Below are positions 38,193 to 46,685 of a DNA stretch of 64,000 nt, one piece after another. How positions within the stretch are numbered: the first letter of the stretch is position 1; each line of letters opens with the position of its first letter. The stretch is taken from positions 20,953 to 84,952 of the forward strand of contig JBBQNP010000003.1 in assembly GCA_038330085.1 (NCBI GenBank). Direction: 5' to 3'. This DNA is from JAEUIA01 sp038330085 (GTDB taxonomy: Bacteria > Planctomycetota > UBA1135 > GCA-002686595). Under the pieces are notes generated by a model. It ran no database searches, had not been told where the DNA came from, and worked only from the letters and a program-made list of their open reading frames with translations. The position numbers and the translations under genes were made by a program.

Positions 38193-40037
38193 ATGGCTGC
38201 CTCCAGGATCAGCGTCGCCGGCACGAACCCCATCGGGCGGCGGAATTGGATGTCCGGCGATGTCCGCTCGTCGATCCGATCTGCATGGCAGCCGCTGCTC
38301 GTGTGGCTCGTGTGGATCGCGATGACGTGCAATGCAGTGCGCTTCGTCGTGCAGTACGGCAGCCGCAACCTGTTCCTCGACGACCTGTGGCTCGTCCTGC
38401 CGCGCTTCCAATCGCACGGGCTCACGTGGGCGCTGTTGTGGGCGCAGCACAACGAACACCGCAATCCGCTACCGCAGATCCTGCAATACGCGCTGTACCG
38501 AACGACGGGCGACGTGCGCTCGGGCATCTGGCTCGACGTGTTCATCCTGTCCGCCATCGCGGTCGTGATGATCGCGCTCGCGCGGAGGCTCCGCGGTCGG
38601 ATCACGTGGACCGACGCGTTCTTCCCGGTTCTGTGGCTCAACACGGGCAACGCCGAGAGCCTGCTCATGGGCTACCAGATCTCGATGATGCTGCCCACGG
38701 CGCTCGTGTCGCTGATGATGATCCTGATCGCCACCGCGCCCGATGGATTGCGTCCGCGAGCGGTGATCACGTGCGCGCTCGCGCTCGTGTGCTTGCCGAT
38801 GTGCGGCGGTCCGGGGTTCCTGCAGGCTCCGGCGCTCGCGGTGTGGGCGTTCGCAACGGGATTCGTTCTACGCAAGCGCGTGGACGACGCGAGTCGACGC
38901 TCGGGAACGATCCTGATGGCTGCGGCCGTGATCACCGTGGCGATGCTCGGTGCCTACCTCGTCGGTCTGCGCAGCCCGCCCGGCATCGAGCGCAGGTACA
39001 CGATTTCTGCGATCGGCGAGGTCACGTTGGACGTGCTCGGGCTCTCGCTCGGACCGGCAGCGGAGACGTGGATGCCGTGGGCCGGCATCGGAGTGCTGCT
39101 CTTCGCGCTCTCCGGACTCGCTCTCGTCGTGCGCGCGTGGTTCACGACCCCTGTCGAACGCCTGCGCACGTTCGGAATCGCGTGCTGCTTGGGGGCGAAC
39201 GCCATGCTCGCACTCGGCATCGGAGTAGGGCGCAGCGGGATCGGAAGCTCGTTCCCGATCCGCTACGTGATGCTGACGGCACCGATCGTGTGCACCGCCT
39301 ATGTGTCGTGGAGTCTGTACGGTCCGCGCGTGGTGAACTTGCTCGTGCGCTCCACGGTGTGCGTCACGTGGATCGCAGCGTTCTTGATCGTCGGCTATCC
39401 CATGGGCGAGCGCCTGGGCACGGCGCGCAAGAACAAGATGGACGCGCTCGAGCGCGACATCGGTCTGGAGTTGCCGGCGTTCGAGATCATCCGTCGCTAC
39501 AACTCCGCTCTGGACGGGGATCCGAATCGACTCTTCTACATGTACTCCAACATGGCGAAGCAGCGCATCGAACCCTTCGACCGGGCGTCGGAGGCCGAGA
39601 TCCGCTCGTTCGGGCACGAGCAGGCCGGCATGTCTCCGTCCAGCGTCGAGGGCCTGGTCACGCTGGCGAGCCGCCCGGGGACGACCGAACCGAAGGGCCT
39701 GAACATGGCGCACGGTGCGCTGATCTTCTTCGATGTGCCCGACACGGCCACCAAGATGAGGCTCGATTTCGCTTTTCCGACCACCGAGGAACTCGCCAGA
39801 CATGGGTCGCGTGCGCGCTTCTGCGTGACGATGTCCTACGCGAACTTCAAGGACCGCAGGGTGCTCCTGATGAGCACGTTCGACCCAACGTCGGCCGGCG
39901 AGAATCGGCCCGACGGAGCCGTCGATCTCGACTTACCCGCTCAGACGGATCGCAAGATCGTCATGCAGTTCATGATGCCGCACGATCCCGGCGCGGAACT
40001 TTTGTACGGCAGAATCGCAGACGTGCGCTTCGAGTGA
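38193..40037 (+). CDS. polytopic membrane protein, possibly GT-C-like
   Basis: A 614-aa protein. ATG38193 has GGAGG 13 bases upstream; ATG38250 is an alternative. About eleven membrane helices between residues 35 and 430. The first external loop has SRNLFLDDLWLVLPRF, an acidic pair placed as in GT-C glycosyltransferases, and HNEHRNPLPQ follows. Residues 430-614 are a soluble domain with beta character (LIFFDVPDTATKMRLDFAFP). I cannot name the family. A lipid-linked glycosyltransferase is a guess from topology. It stands apart from its neighbours. Confidence 0.78.
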   Translation: MAASRISVAGTNPIGRRNWMSGDVRSSIRSAWQPLLVWLVWIAMTCNAVRFVVQYGSRNLFLDDLWLVLPRFQSHGLTWALLWAQHNEHRNPLPQILQYALYRTTGDVRSGIWLDVFILSAIAVVMIALARRLRGRITWTDAFFPVLWLNTGNAESLLMGYQISMMLPTALVSLMMILIATAPDGLRPRAVITCALALVCLPMCGGPGFLQAPALAVWAFATGFVLRKRVDDASRRSGTILMAAAVITVAMLGAYLVGLRSPPGIERRYTISAIGEVTLDVLGLSLGPAAETWMPWAGIGVLLFALSGLALVVRAWFTTPVERLRTFGIACCLGANAMLALGIGVGRSGIGSSFPIRYVMLTAPIVCTAYVSWSLYGPRVVNLLVRSTVCVTWIAAFLIVGYPMGERLGTARKNKMDALERDIGLELPAFEIIRRYNSALDGDPNRLFYMYSNMAKQRIEPFDRASEAEIRSFGHEQAGMSPSSVEGLVTLASRPGTTEPKGLNMAHGALIFFDVPDTATKMRLDFAFPTTEELARHGSRARFCVTMSYANFKDRRVLLMSTFDPTSAGENRPDGAVDLDLPAQTDRKIVMQFMMPHDPGAELLYGRIADVRFE

Positions 40038-40138
40038 TCGAGCGCACGCCTGGAGAATGAGGTGGTGTGCGCTGCATCAGCGGCGCAGGACACCTTCGGA
40101 TGCGGAAACAGATCGCTCTGCCTCCCTCGATGGCGCTC

Positions 40139-40675
40139 TCAGTTCGCGCGCATCTCTTTCTTCACCGACGCCTCGTCCGTGCTCGAGATGTCCTCGGCAC
40201 CCGAACGCTCGAAGATGTCCTTCGCGCGCTTGGTCTCCGCGGAGTCTTCCGAGTGCACGGAAATCAGAACGTTGCCGCCCTTGACCTTGCCCTCGTACTG
40301 CTTGGCCTGGATCTCGGGGATGCCGAGGCCGATCAAGGATCCGGTGATGCCGCCGACGGCCGCGCCCACCGCGGCACCGCTCAACGCGGCCATGATCGGA
40401 CCGGCCGCGATGAACGGACCGATGCCGGGGATCGCGAGCGAGCCGATGCCCGCCAACCATCCCAGCGTTCCGCCGATCGCGCCGCCCGCGCTCGCGCCGG
40501 TGACGGCACCTTCCGGTGCCTTCGTGCCTTGCTCGTGAGCGAAGTCACGCGTACCCGACTTGTCCGGCATCAGCACGGAGATGTCGTTGTTCGAGAAACC
40601 GGCGGTCTTGAGGTCTCCGACCACCCGCAGCGCCTGCGCGTAGTTCTGGACGATGCAAAAAACGGCTTTGCCCAT
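40139..40675 (-). CDS. YflT-like general stress protein with glycine zipper
   Basis: A 178-aa protein from ATG40675, with AGGAG 8 bases upstream. The N-terminal 45 residues (AVFCIVQNYAQALRVVGDLK then NDISVLMPD) match the YflT/heat-induced stress-protein fold. The middle (57-125) is a glycine-zipper membrane-like hairpin (GAVTGASAGGAIGGTLGWLA ... ALSGAAVGAAVGGITGSLIG). The C terminus (IPEIQAKQYEGKVKGGNVLI) matches the family repeat. Bacillus YflT is a sigma-B-dependent stress protein. It lies 27 bp behind the BON lipoprotein gene, so the two are probably one operon. Confidence 0.83.
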   Translation of the reverse strand: MGKAVFCIVQNYAQALRVVGDLKTAGFSNNDISVLMPDKSGTRDFAHEQGTKAPEGAVTGASAGGAIGGTLGWLAGIGSLAIPGIGPFIAAGPIMAALSGAAVGAAVGGITGSLIGLGIPEIQAKQYEGKVKGGNVLISVHSEDSAETKRAKDIFERSGAEDISSTDEASVKKEMRAN

Positions 40676-40702
40676 GATGAATGCTCCTGGTGATCTCTGT
40701 AG

Positions 40703-41110
40703 TCAGGGTTTGACTTCGATTTGGTTGTCGACGTTGGTGACGCCGGCGACGTTCGTCGCCAATGTCGTGATTCTTGTCTTCTCGTCCGCGGTCGGGACGG
40801 TGCCGCGCAGGGTGACCGCACCGCTCTTCACGACGATGACGACGTTCTTCGCGGAGGTGGAGAGCGTGTCGTCGCCGACGACCGACTTGCGGACCAGCGC
40901 CTGCAGGTCGATGTCCGCCTTGTCGTTGCTCGTGTCGGTCGCGTTCGGATGCGCGGGCATGGTCTTGCCCGGCATGGTGGAGGAATTCGACGCAGGCGTC
41001 TTCGAGGCGTGCGTCGCCGTTTCCCCCGGCTTCTGGGATGCGTAGGTGTCGGTGTTTTTCGAGCAGGCGCAAGCGAGTGCAAGCACCAAGCAGGTGATGA
41101 AGGGTTTCAT
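40703..41110 (-). CDS. BON-domain lipoprotein
   Basis: A 135-aa exported protein from ATG41110, with ribosome site GAGGA. The signal MKPFITCLVLALACACSKN has lipobox-like cysteines at 14 and 16. A Ser/Thr/Pro/Asn-rich linker (18-62) leads to one BON domain (residues 64-135; DIDLQALVRKSVVGDDTLST, SGAVTLRGTVPTADEKTRI, VAGVTNVDNQIEV). BON domains bind phospholipid and occur in osmotic-stress envelope proteins such as OsmY. First gene of the pair with the YflT-like protein. Confidence 0.9.
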   Translation of the reverse strand: MKPFITCLVLALACACSKNTDTYASQKPGETATHASKTPASNSSTMPGKTMPAHPNATDTSNDKADIDLQALVRKSVVGDDTLSTSAKNVVIVVKSGAVTLRGTVPTADEKTRITTLATNVAGVTNVDNQIEVKP

Positions 41111-41455
41111 GTCGTCCTCAGAAAGCAGTTGTTCGGTCGGTGTTGGTTCGACGGCCTCGTCCCGCTTTCGCGCTCGGCCTGATGCAAGCGTGCGCAGCGT
41201 GATGTTCGAGGTTCGTGAGGAAGCACGCCGCGTGCCATCTGTTGATCGCGTTTGACGACGCAAGGAGACGCGTCCTCGCGTCGAAGTTGCAGCTACAGGC
41301 GCAATTCCTACAAGTGTTCGCACCGTCAGCATGGCCGAGCGCGTTCACAGTGGCGTTGCGGCCACTCGCTCGCGCAGGCATGTGCGGAACAGCGCTTGCT
41401 CGCTCCGGCGCACCGCGGATCACTCGGACCCGCACAACAAGGCAGGAAATTGAAA
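41111..41455. other. 345-bp divergent intergenic region
   Basis: It lies between the BON lipoprotein start (minus strand) and the disordered protein start (plus strand), so it must hold the promoters of both. I see no consensus promoter. There are short palindromes (GACGCGTC at 41271-41278) but nothing diagnostic. No gene seen. Confidence 0.4.
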
Positions 41456-42001
41456 ATGGGCCAATCATCGAACAAGAGCGAAAACCCGCAATCGAACCCG
41501 CAGTCGACGAAGGGCAACGAGTCGCAGAAGACCCCGCAGACCCAGAACCCGCAGACGACGGGTGGATCGCAAGGAGCTTCGAAGGATGCCAAGACCGGCA
41601 ATGCTTCGAACCAGGGCAATCAGCAGGGCAATCAGCCCGGAATGAAGGACACCGGCGGCGCATCCAAGAATTCCCAATCGGAGAAGCAGCCCGCCGGCGG
41701 TCAACAGCCGCGCTACGACGATCGTCCGCAGCGTGACGACAAGAGCGGCGGCCAGACGAACCGTCCGGGTCAGTCCTCGACGACCCAGACCGGCACGGGC
41801 CCGGGTTACGGCGACATGGAGCCGGGCGATCCGCGTCGGTCGAACATCGAAGCGAACAGCAAGAACACCGGCGACTCGGGTGCTCGCAAGGGCGACGCGG
41901 GTTCCGGCAAGAGTGGCTCATCCACCGGGAAGAGCGGTTCGCCCAGCGGTCAGGACCGCGGGGGTAACCAAACTTCTTCCGGCGGTTCCTCGAAGGGCTG
42001 A
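41456..42001 (+). CDS. intrinsically disordered, hydrophilin-like protein
   Basis: A 181-aa protein from ATG41456, with AGGA upstream. Composition is extreme: Gly, Ser, Gln, Asn, Lys, Pro, Thr and Asp make up almost everything; Cys, Phe, Trp, Leu, Val and His are absent; there are only two Tyr and one Ile. No signal peptide and no fold. This fits hydrophilins or LEA-like desiccation/osmotic protectants. The neighbours (BON lipoprotein, YflT-like protein) and a strong terminator support a genuine, well-expressed stress gene. The frame is real: it begins at a ribosome site and ends in a terminator. Confidence 0.8.
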   Translation: MGQSSNKSENPQSNPQSTKGNESQKTPQTQNPQTTGGSQGASKDAKTGNASNQGNQQGNQPGMKDTGGASKNSQSEKQPAGGQQPRYDDRPQRDDKSGGQTNRPGQSSTTQTGTGPGYGDMEPGDPRRSNIEANSKNTGDSGARKGDAGSGKSGSSTGKSGSPSGQDRGGNQTSSGGSSKG

Positions 42002-42097
42002 GCCACAGCAGCTGCCACAAAAGCTGTCAGAGCATCCGAGGCTGTGATGGCCTCGTCGGCCCGACCATCCCATCACAACCCAAGGTCAGGGTCATGC

Positions 42098-42127
42098 GGG
42101 GGCGCTCATCCCACGATGAGCGCCCCC
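42098..42127 (+). terminator. strong hairpin terminator
   Basis: Perfect 12-bp stem GGGGGCGCTCAT / ATGAGCGCCCCC with loop CCCACG, followed by GACTTGTTT. It lies 96 bases after the disordered protein gene and isolates the stress group from argS. The rest of 42002-42320 shows no gene. Confidence 0.8.
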
Positions 42128-42320
42128 GACTTGTTTCGAGGCCGACCGACTTTTTCGAGGACGGAAGGCGTGAGCGTGGATGAGGACGAAGAACACGTCG
42201 GATCGCTCAACGCCCCCCCCTCGAAGTCCGCGCAGCGCGTCGTCGGCTCGTCGTTTTCGACGGCCCCGCCTTCCCTTCGACTCGCCTTTCCATGCAAACT
42301 GCGGCCGAGACCACGACCGC

Positions 42321-44033
42321 ATGCAAACCTTCATCGATAGGATCCGGGTTGGAATCGCGCGCGCGAGCGGCGTCGACGCCGCCGACATCAAGCTCGAATT
42401 GCCGCGGGATCCCAAGCAGGGCGACCTGGCGCTGCCGTGCTTCGCGATCGCGAAAGCACTGAAGAAGCCGCCGCCCGCCGTCGCTGCCGAGATCGCCGCT
42501 CAACTCGGGCTGAGCTTGCCGGGCATCACCGCGACGGCGACCGGGCCCTACCTCAACTTCCGCATCGATCGACGGGAGCTCGCGCGCGTTGTCCTCGGCG
42601 AGATCGAAGCCCGCGCGGATGGGTTCGGCGGATCGGACGAGGGCGCGGGCCGGACGATCGTCGTCGACTTCAGCTCGCCCAACATCGCCAAGCCGATGCA
42701 CGTCGGCCACATCCGCTCGACGATCATCGGTCAAGCGCTGCAGCGCATCTTCGCGAGCCTCGGTTACCGCACGGTCGGCATCAACCACATCGGCGACTGG
42801 GGCGCGCAGTTCGGCGCACTGGTCGTGGCGATCCGGCGTTGGCGCGAGACGGTCGACTTCACGAAGGAGCCGGTGCACGCGCTGCTCGATCTCTACCAGC
42901 GCAGCAAGGCCGCGACCGAGAGCGACCCCGAGTTCGCGAGGGAAGCGAAAGATGCCTACCTAGAGCTCGAAAGCGGCCGCGAGGGCGAGGTACGCGAGCT
43001 GTGGCGCTGGATCACGGAGGTTTCGCTGGCCGGTTTCGCCAAGACGTACGCGCGCCTCGGCATCCATCACGACCTCGTGCGCGGCGAAGCGTTCTACGAA
43101 CCGCTGCTCGAGCCGACGATCGCGCGCGTCGAAGCGTCCGGCATCTCCGAGGTCAGCCAAGGTGCGTTGGTCGTGCAGCTCGGCACGATCGAGAAGGGCC
43201 TGACCGAGACGCCGTGTCTCCTGCGGCAGTCGAACGGCACGACCCTGTACGCCACGCGCGACCTCGCGGCGATGTTCCAGCGCTGGGAGGAGTTCCACTT
43301 CGAGCGCGCGCTCTACGTCGTCGGCGCCGAGCAGAAGCTGCATTTCCGCCAGCTCAAAGCCGTGCTGAAGCGCATGAACGTCGAGTGGGAGCCGCGGATC
43401 GAGCACATCGACTTCGGCCTCCTGCTCGGACCGGGGCGGGTGAAGCTCGCCAGCCGCAAAAAGGGCGAGGTGCTGGTGCTCGACGAGCTGATCGACGAGG
43501 TGGTCGACGAGGCGGAGCGGGTGGTGCTGGAGAAAAACCCCGAACACAAGGATCCGCGCGCCATCGCCGAGCAGGTCGGCATCGGCGCGATCGTCTTCAA
43601 CGACCTCAAGCGCGAACGGATCCGCGACGTCGTGTTCGACAAGCAAGAGATCCTCTCGTTCGAGGGCGAAACCGGCCCGTACGTGCAGTACACGCACGCG
43701 CGGCTCGCGTCGGTCGAGCGCAAGGTGAAGGAAGCCGGCGAGGGTGGCGCCGCACCCGACTTCAGCGCGCTCGAAGAGGCCGGTCCGCTGCTCGTGGCGC
43801 TCGGCCGATTCCCGGATGTCGTGCGCTCGGCGGCGGCCCACGCCGAGCCTTCGGAGATCGCGACGTACTTGTTGGCCCTTGGTCGTGACGTCAACGCGTG
43901 GTATGTCCAACACCGCGTGTTGGGGCAGGCGCCGGAGGTGACAGCCGCTCGTTTGGCCCTGGTGCGCGCATCCAAGACGGTGATCGCCAACGGTTTGCGC
44001 CTGCTCGGCCCGGCGGCACCCACTGAGATGTGA
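42321..44033 (+). CDS. argS: arginyl-tRNA synthetase
   Basis: A 570-aa class I aminoacyl-tRNA synthetase that charges tRNA-Arg. N-terminal additional domain (1-100, with PRDPKQGDLALPCFAIAK). HIGH-type signature HVGH in KPMHVGHIRSTIIG, then NHIGDWGAQFG. There is no canonical KMSKS; the ArgRS-style KLASRKKGEVL occupies its place. The C-terminal DALR anticodon domain begins near YVQYTHARLASV. The length matches the family. The start ATG42321 is set by the family N terminus (MQTFIDRIRVGI). Confidence 0.97.
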   Translation: MQTFIDRIRVGIARASGVDAADIKLELPRDPKQGDLALPCFAIAKALKKPPPAVAAEIAAQLGLSLPGITATATGPYLNFRIDRRELARVVLGEIEARADGFGGSDEGAGRTIVVDFSSPNIAKPMHVGHIRSTIIGQALQRIFASLGYRTVGINHIGDWGAQFGALVVAIRRWRETVDFTKEPVHALLDLYQRSKAATESDPEFAREAKDAYLELESGREGEVRELWRWITEVSLAGFAKTYARLGIHHDLVRGEAFYEPLLEPTIARVEASGISEVSQGALVVQLGTIEKGLTETPCLLRQSNGTTLYATRDLAAMFQRWEEFHFERALYVVGAEQKLHFRQLKAVLKRMNVEWEPRIEHIDFGLLLGPGRVKLASRKKGEVLVLDELIDEVVDEAERVVLEKNPEHKDPRAIAEQVGIGAIVFNDLKRERIRDVVFDKQEILSFEGETGPYVQYTHARLASVERKVKEAGEGGAAPDFSALEEAGPLLVALGRFPDVVRSAAAHAEPSEIATYLLALGRDVNAWYVQHRVLGQAPEVTAARLALVRASKTVIANGLRLLGPAAPTEM

Positions 44034-44195
44034 ACGACGAGAGTTGCCCTGAACGAGACACCCCGCGACACGTCGCGGCGAGCCGGCGCTCAAGCCTCTT
44101 CCACTTCCGACCGAAAACTTGCGACTGCCTGCCTCGTCGATCTCGCGCGGAAAGCCTTTCCACGTGGGCGGGTGTCGGGTCCTCCGGAGGAGTCC

Positions 44196-44705
44196 TTGAT
44201 CCAGAGCTACATCCGCGATGTGCCGGACTTCCCCAAGGCGGGGATTCTGTTCAAGGACATCACGCCGTTGCTGCAGAGCCCGGCGGGTCTGAAGGAAGCG
44301 ATCGCGGGCCTCGCCGCCGCGGTCGATCCCAAGAGCTACGACTTGGTGTGCGGCATCGAGTCGCGCGGGTTCATCTTCGGCGCGACGCTCGCGCACCATC
44401 TCGGCAAGGGGTTCATCCCGATCCGCAAGCCCGGCAAGTTGCCCTGGAAGACCGCGTCGGAGAGTTACGAGCTCGAGTACGGCACGGATCGCATCGACAT
44501 CCACCTCGACGCCTGCAAACCGAACCAAGCCGTGTTGATGGTCGACGACCTGCTCGCGACCGGCGGCACGATGGACGCCGCGGTCAAGTTGGTGCGTCGC
44601 ATCGGCGGCAAACCGGTCGCGTGCGCGTTCGTGATCGAGCTCGCCTTCCTCGCAGGCCGCAAGCGCCTCGGCGACATCCCCGTTCATTCGTTGATGAAGG
44701 TCTGA
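44196..44705 (+). CDS. apt: adenine phosphoribosyltransferase
   Basis: A 169-aa purine-salvage enzyme that makes AMP from adenine and PRPP. The TTG at 44196 is preferred because GGAGGAG (44186-44192) sits three bases before it; an in-frame GTG at 44172 would add 8 residues. Family N terminus RDVPDFPKAGILFKDITPLL. The PRPP-binding loop is VLMVDDLLATGGT. GIESRGFIFGATLAH and RKPGKLPWKT are typical of Apt. Follows argS by 162 bp and precedes a sigma factor gene by 41 bp. Confidence 0.95.
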   Translation: MIQSYIRDVPDFPKAGILFKDITPLLQSPAGLKEAIAGLAAAVDPKSYDLVCGIESRGFIFGATLAHHLGKGFIPIRKPGKLPWKTASESYELEYGTDRIDIHLDACKPNQAVLMVDDLLATGGTMDAAVKLVRRIGGKPVACAFVIELAFLAGRKRLGDIPVHSLMKV

Positions 44706-44746
44706 CCTTCGATCCCCTATCGCTACGCACGGAGAGCCCACTAGAC

Positions 44747-45736
44747 ATGACGCCGCGCAAGCAGCCCGCCGACAAGCCCGAGTCCGCGCCCGACCCTTTG
44801 AAGTCTGAAAAGGGCACGAAGGGTGAGGCGGCCGCGCGCCCGTCGCGTGCGAAGACGCCGGGCCCCAAGCCTGTCGCGAAGCCCGCCGTCAAGCCCGTCG
44901 CGCGTGAGCGGATCACGCTGCCGAAGGTCGTCGCTCCCGAGTACGAGAACATGCCGACGGAGGAGATCTGGGAGCACTATCGCAAGGCGAAGAAGGCCGA
45001 GACGAAGCAGCCCGAGGACATCGAGCGGCTGCGCAACGTGTTGATGGAGCGGCACTATCCGCTCGTGCGTTACATCGCCGAGCGCTTGTTGCAGACGCTG
45101 CCGAAGTCGATCGAGCTCGATGACCTCGTGAGCGCCGGGTTGTTCGGGTTGATGGATGCGATCCGCGGCTTCGATCCCGATCGCAACATCAAGTTCAAGA
45201 CGTACTGCACGACGCGCATCCGCGGCTCGATCCTCGATCAACTGCGCTCGCAGGATTGGGTGCCGAGGCTCGTGCGCTTGAAGGCGGGCAAGATCGACAA
45301 GGCGCTACAGAAGTTGACCGGGGAATACGGTCGCGAGCCGACGCACGCGGAGTTGGCGTCGGCCTTGCAGATGGAGCACAGCGAGCTCGCGATGGAGATC
45401 TCGAGCGCGAGCGCGAAGACCATGTTCTCGCTCAGCGAGAAGTGGGAAGACCGGGATGATGACAGCTCGATCGAGAAGGTCGACGTGCTCGAGGATCGCA
45501 AGGCCACCGATCCGATCGGGGAGCTGCACCGGCGCGACATGATGCTGTTCCTCACGCGTTCGCTGACGCACAAGGAGCGGTTCATCATCGAGCAGTACTA
45601 CCAGGTCGGGCACACGATGCGGGAGATCGGGGAGATGCTCGCGCTGACCGAAAGTCGCGTGTGCCAGATCCACTCGAACGTGATGGGGCGGCTCAAAGGT
45701 CTGCTCGGCCAGAAGTCCGGCACGCTGCTGATGTAG
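44747..45736 (+). CDS. FliA/WhiG-type alternative sigma factor
   Basis: A 329-aa sigma factor of the sigma-28 group. Residues 1-70 are a Lys/Pro/Ala-rich disordered extension not found in FliA. Region 2 includes PLVRYIAERLLQ, IELDDLVSAGLFGLMDAIRG and the FliA/WhiG hallmark RIRGSILDQLRSQDWVPR. Region 3 includes KLTGEYGREPTHAELASAL. Region 4 is the HTH HTMREIGEMLALTESRVCQIH. No flagellar genes are in the window, so the regulon is unknown; it could be developmental or motility related. Confidence 0.92.
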   Translation: MTPRKQPADKPESAPDPLKSEKGTKGEAAARPSRAKTPGPKPVAKPAVKPVARERITLPKVVAPEYENMPTEEIWEHYRKAKKAETKQPEDIERLRNVLMERHYPLVRYIAERLLQTLPKSIELDDLVSAGLFGLMDAIRGFDPDRNIKFKTYCTTRIRGSILDQLRSQDWVPRLVRLKAGKIDKALQKLTGEYGREPTHAELASALQMEHSELAMEISSASAKTMFSLSEKWEDRDDDSSIEKVDVLEDRKATDPIGELHRRDMMLFLTRSLTHKERFIIEQYYQVGHTMREIGEMLALTESRVCQIHSNVMGRLKGLLGQKSGTLLM

Positions 45737-45745
45737 TATCGGGGC

Positions 45746-46588
45746 GTGGATCCGGTCGAACACGTTCGAGTCCGCGCCTATCAAGACAGTCTCGACGTCG
45801 AGCGCACCGACTCGCTCGCCGTCGAAGAGCCGCTCGCGATCCGCTTGCGTGGATCGGCCGATTCTCCCGCGTCGAGCTTCGTCACGACGATGCGCACGCC
45901 GGGCAACGACGAGGAGTTGACTGCGGGACTCTTGTTCGCGGAGGGAGTGATCCTCGAGCGGGCGGACCTCATCGCGCTCGACCATCCCAGCGATCCGCGC
46001 ATCGACGCCGACCTGCGCGCCAATGTGATCATCGCGACGCTTTCCGACGCGGCACTCGAACGATCTCGTGCGCTCGTACGCGGAACGGTGATGGGCTCGG
46101 CTTGCGGCGTGTGCGGTCGCACGTCGATCGAGCGGGTCTTGCCCGAGGGCTCGCGTCCCATCGATTCGCGCCTCACGATCGACGCGGACATGCTTCTCTC
46201 TCTGCCGAGCGTGTTGAGGGCGTCGCAATCCGTGTTCGCCCAGACCGGCGGGCTCCACGCAGCGGGCCTGTTCACGCCGAGCGGTGATCTGCGAACCATC
46301 CGCGAGGACATCGGCCGTCACAACGCGACCGACAAGTTGATCGGGACGCACTGGCTCGCGGGGGATATTCCGCTCGATGAGCGCGTGCTACTCGTCTCGG
46401 GGCGGGCGGGTTTCGAGATCGTGCAAAAGGCACATTCTGCACGCATCGCCGTCGTCGCCTCCGTCTCCGCGCCCTCGAGCTTGGCGGTCGAACTCGCCGA
46501 TGCAGGCGGCATCACGCTCGTCGGTTTCCTGCGCGAACGACGCTTCAACGTCTACTCGCACGCGTCGCGCGTCATCCACTCGCGCTGA
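45746..46588 (+). CDS. fdhD: formate dehydrogenase accessory sulfurtransferase FdhD
   Basis: A 280-aa protein that passes sulfur to the molybdenum/tungsten cofactor of formate dehydrogenase. The essential cysteine pair is C120-G-V-C123 in SACGVCGRTSIE. Conserved RTPGNDEELTAGLLFAEGVI, QTGGLHAAGLF, DIGRHNATDKLIG and LLVSGRAGFEIVQKA are all present. GTG45746 follows the sigma gene stop by 9 bases. First gene of the formate dehydrogenase locus. Confidence 0.96.
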   Translation: MDPVEHVRVRAYQDSLDVERTDSLAVEEPLAIRLRGSADSPASSFVTTMRTPGNDEELTAGLLFAEGVILERADLIALDHPSDPRIDADLRANVIIATLSDAALERSRALVRGTVMGSACGVCGRTSIERVLPEGSRPIDSRLTIDADMLLSLPSVLRASQSVFAQTGGLHAAGLFTPSGDLRTIREDIGRHNATDKLIGTHWLAGDIPLDERVLLVSGRAGFEIVQKAHSARIAVVASVSAPSSLAVELADAGGITLVGFLRERRFNVYSHASRVIHSR

Positions 46589-46605
46589 TCCGCTCCTGGC
46601 CGGAC

Positions 46606-46634
46606 TTGACATTGTGGACTGACGGGTCTGCAAT
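46606..46634 (+). promoter_or_regulatory. candidate sigma-70 promoter for fdnGHI-fdhE
   Basis: A perfect -35 TTGACA at 46606-46611, a 17-base spacer, and TGCAAT at 46629-46634 as -10 (four of six to consensus). It sits between fdhD and fdnG. The leader to the GTG at 46686 is about 45 bases and ends in GGAGG (46676-46680). It would let the structural genes be transcribed apart from fdhD. Confidence 0.5.
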
Positions 46635-46685
46635 CGTCACGGTCCCGAGGGGAACGTTCCTTGCGCTCACGCGCTGGAGGTCTCT

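Noticed and set aside
41060..41332. A longer start for the BON lipoprotein (to 41332)
   Set aside because: The extra 74 residues are Arg/Ser/Thr noise, and ATG41110 has a ribosome site directly followed by a lipoprotein signal.
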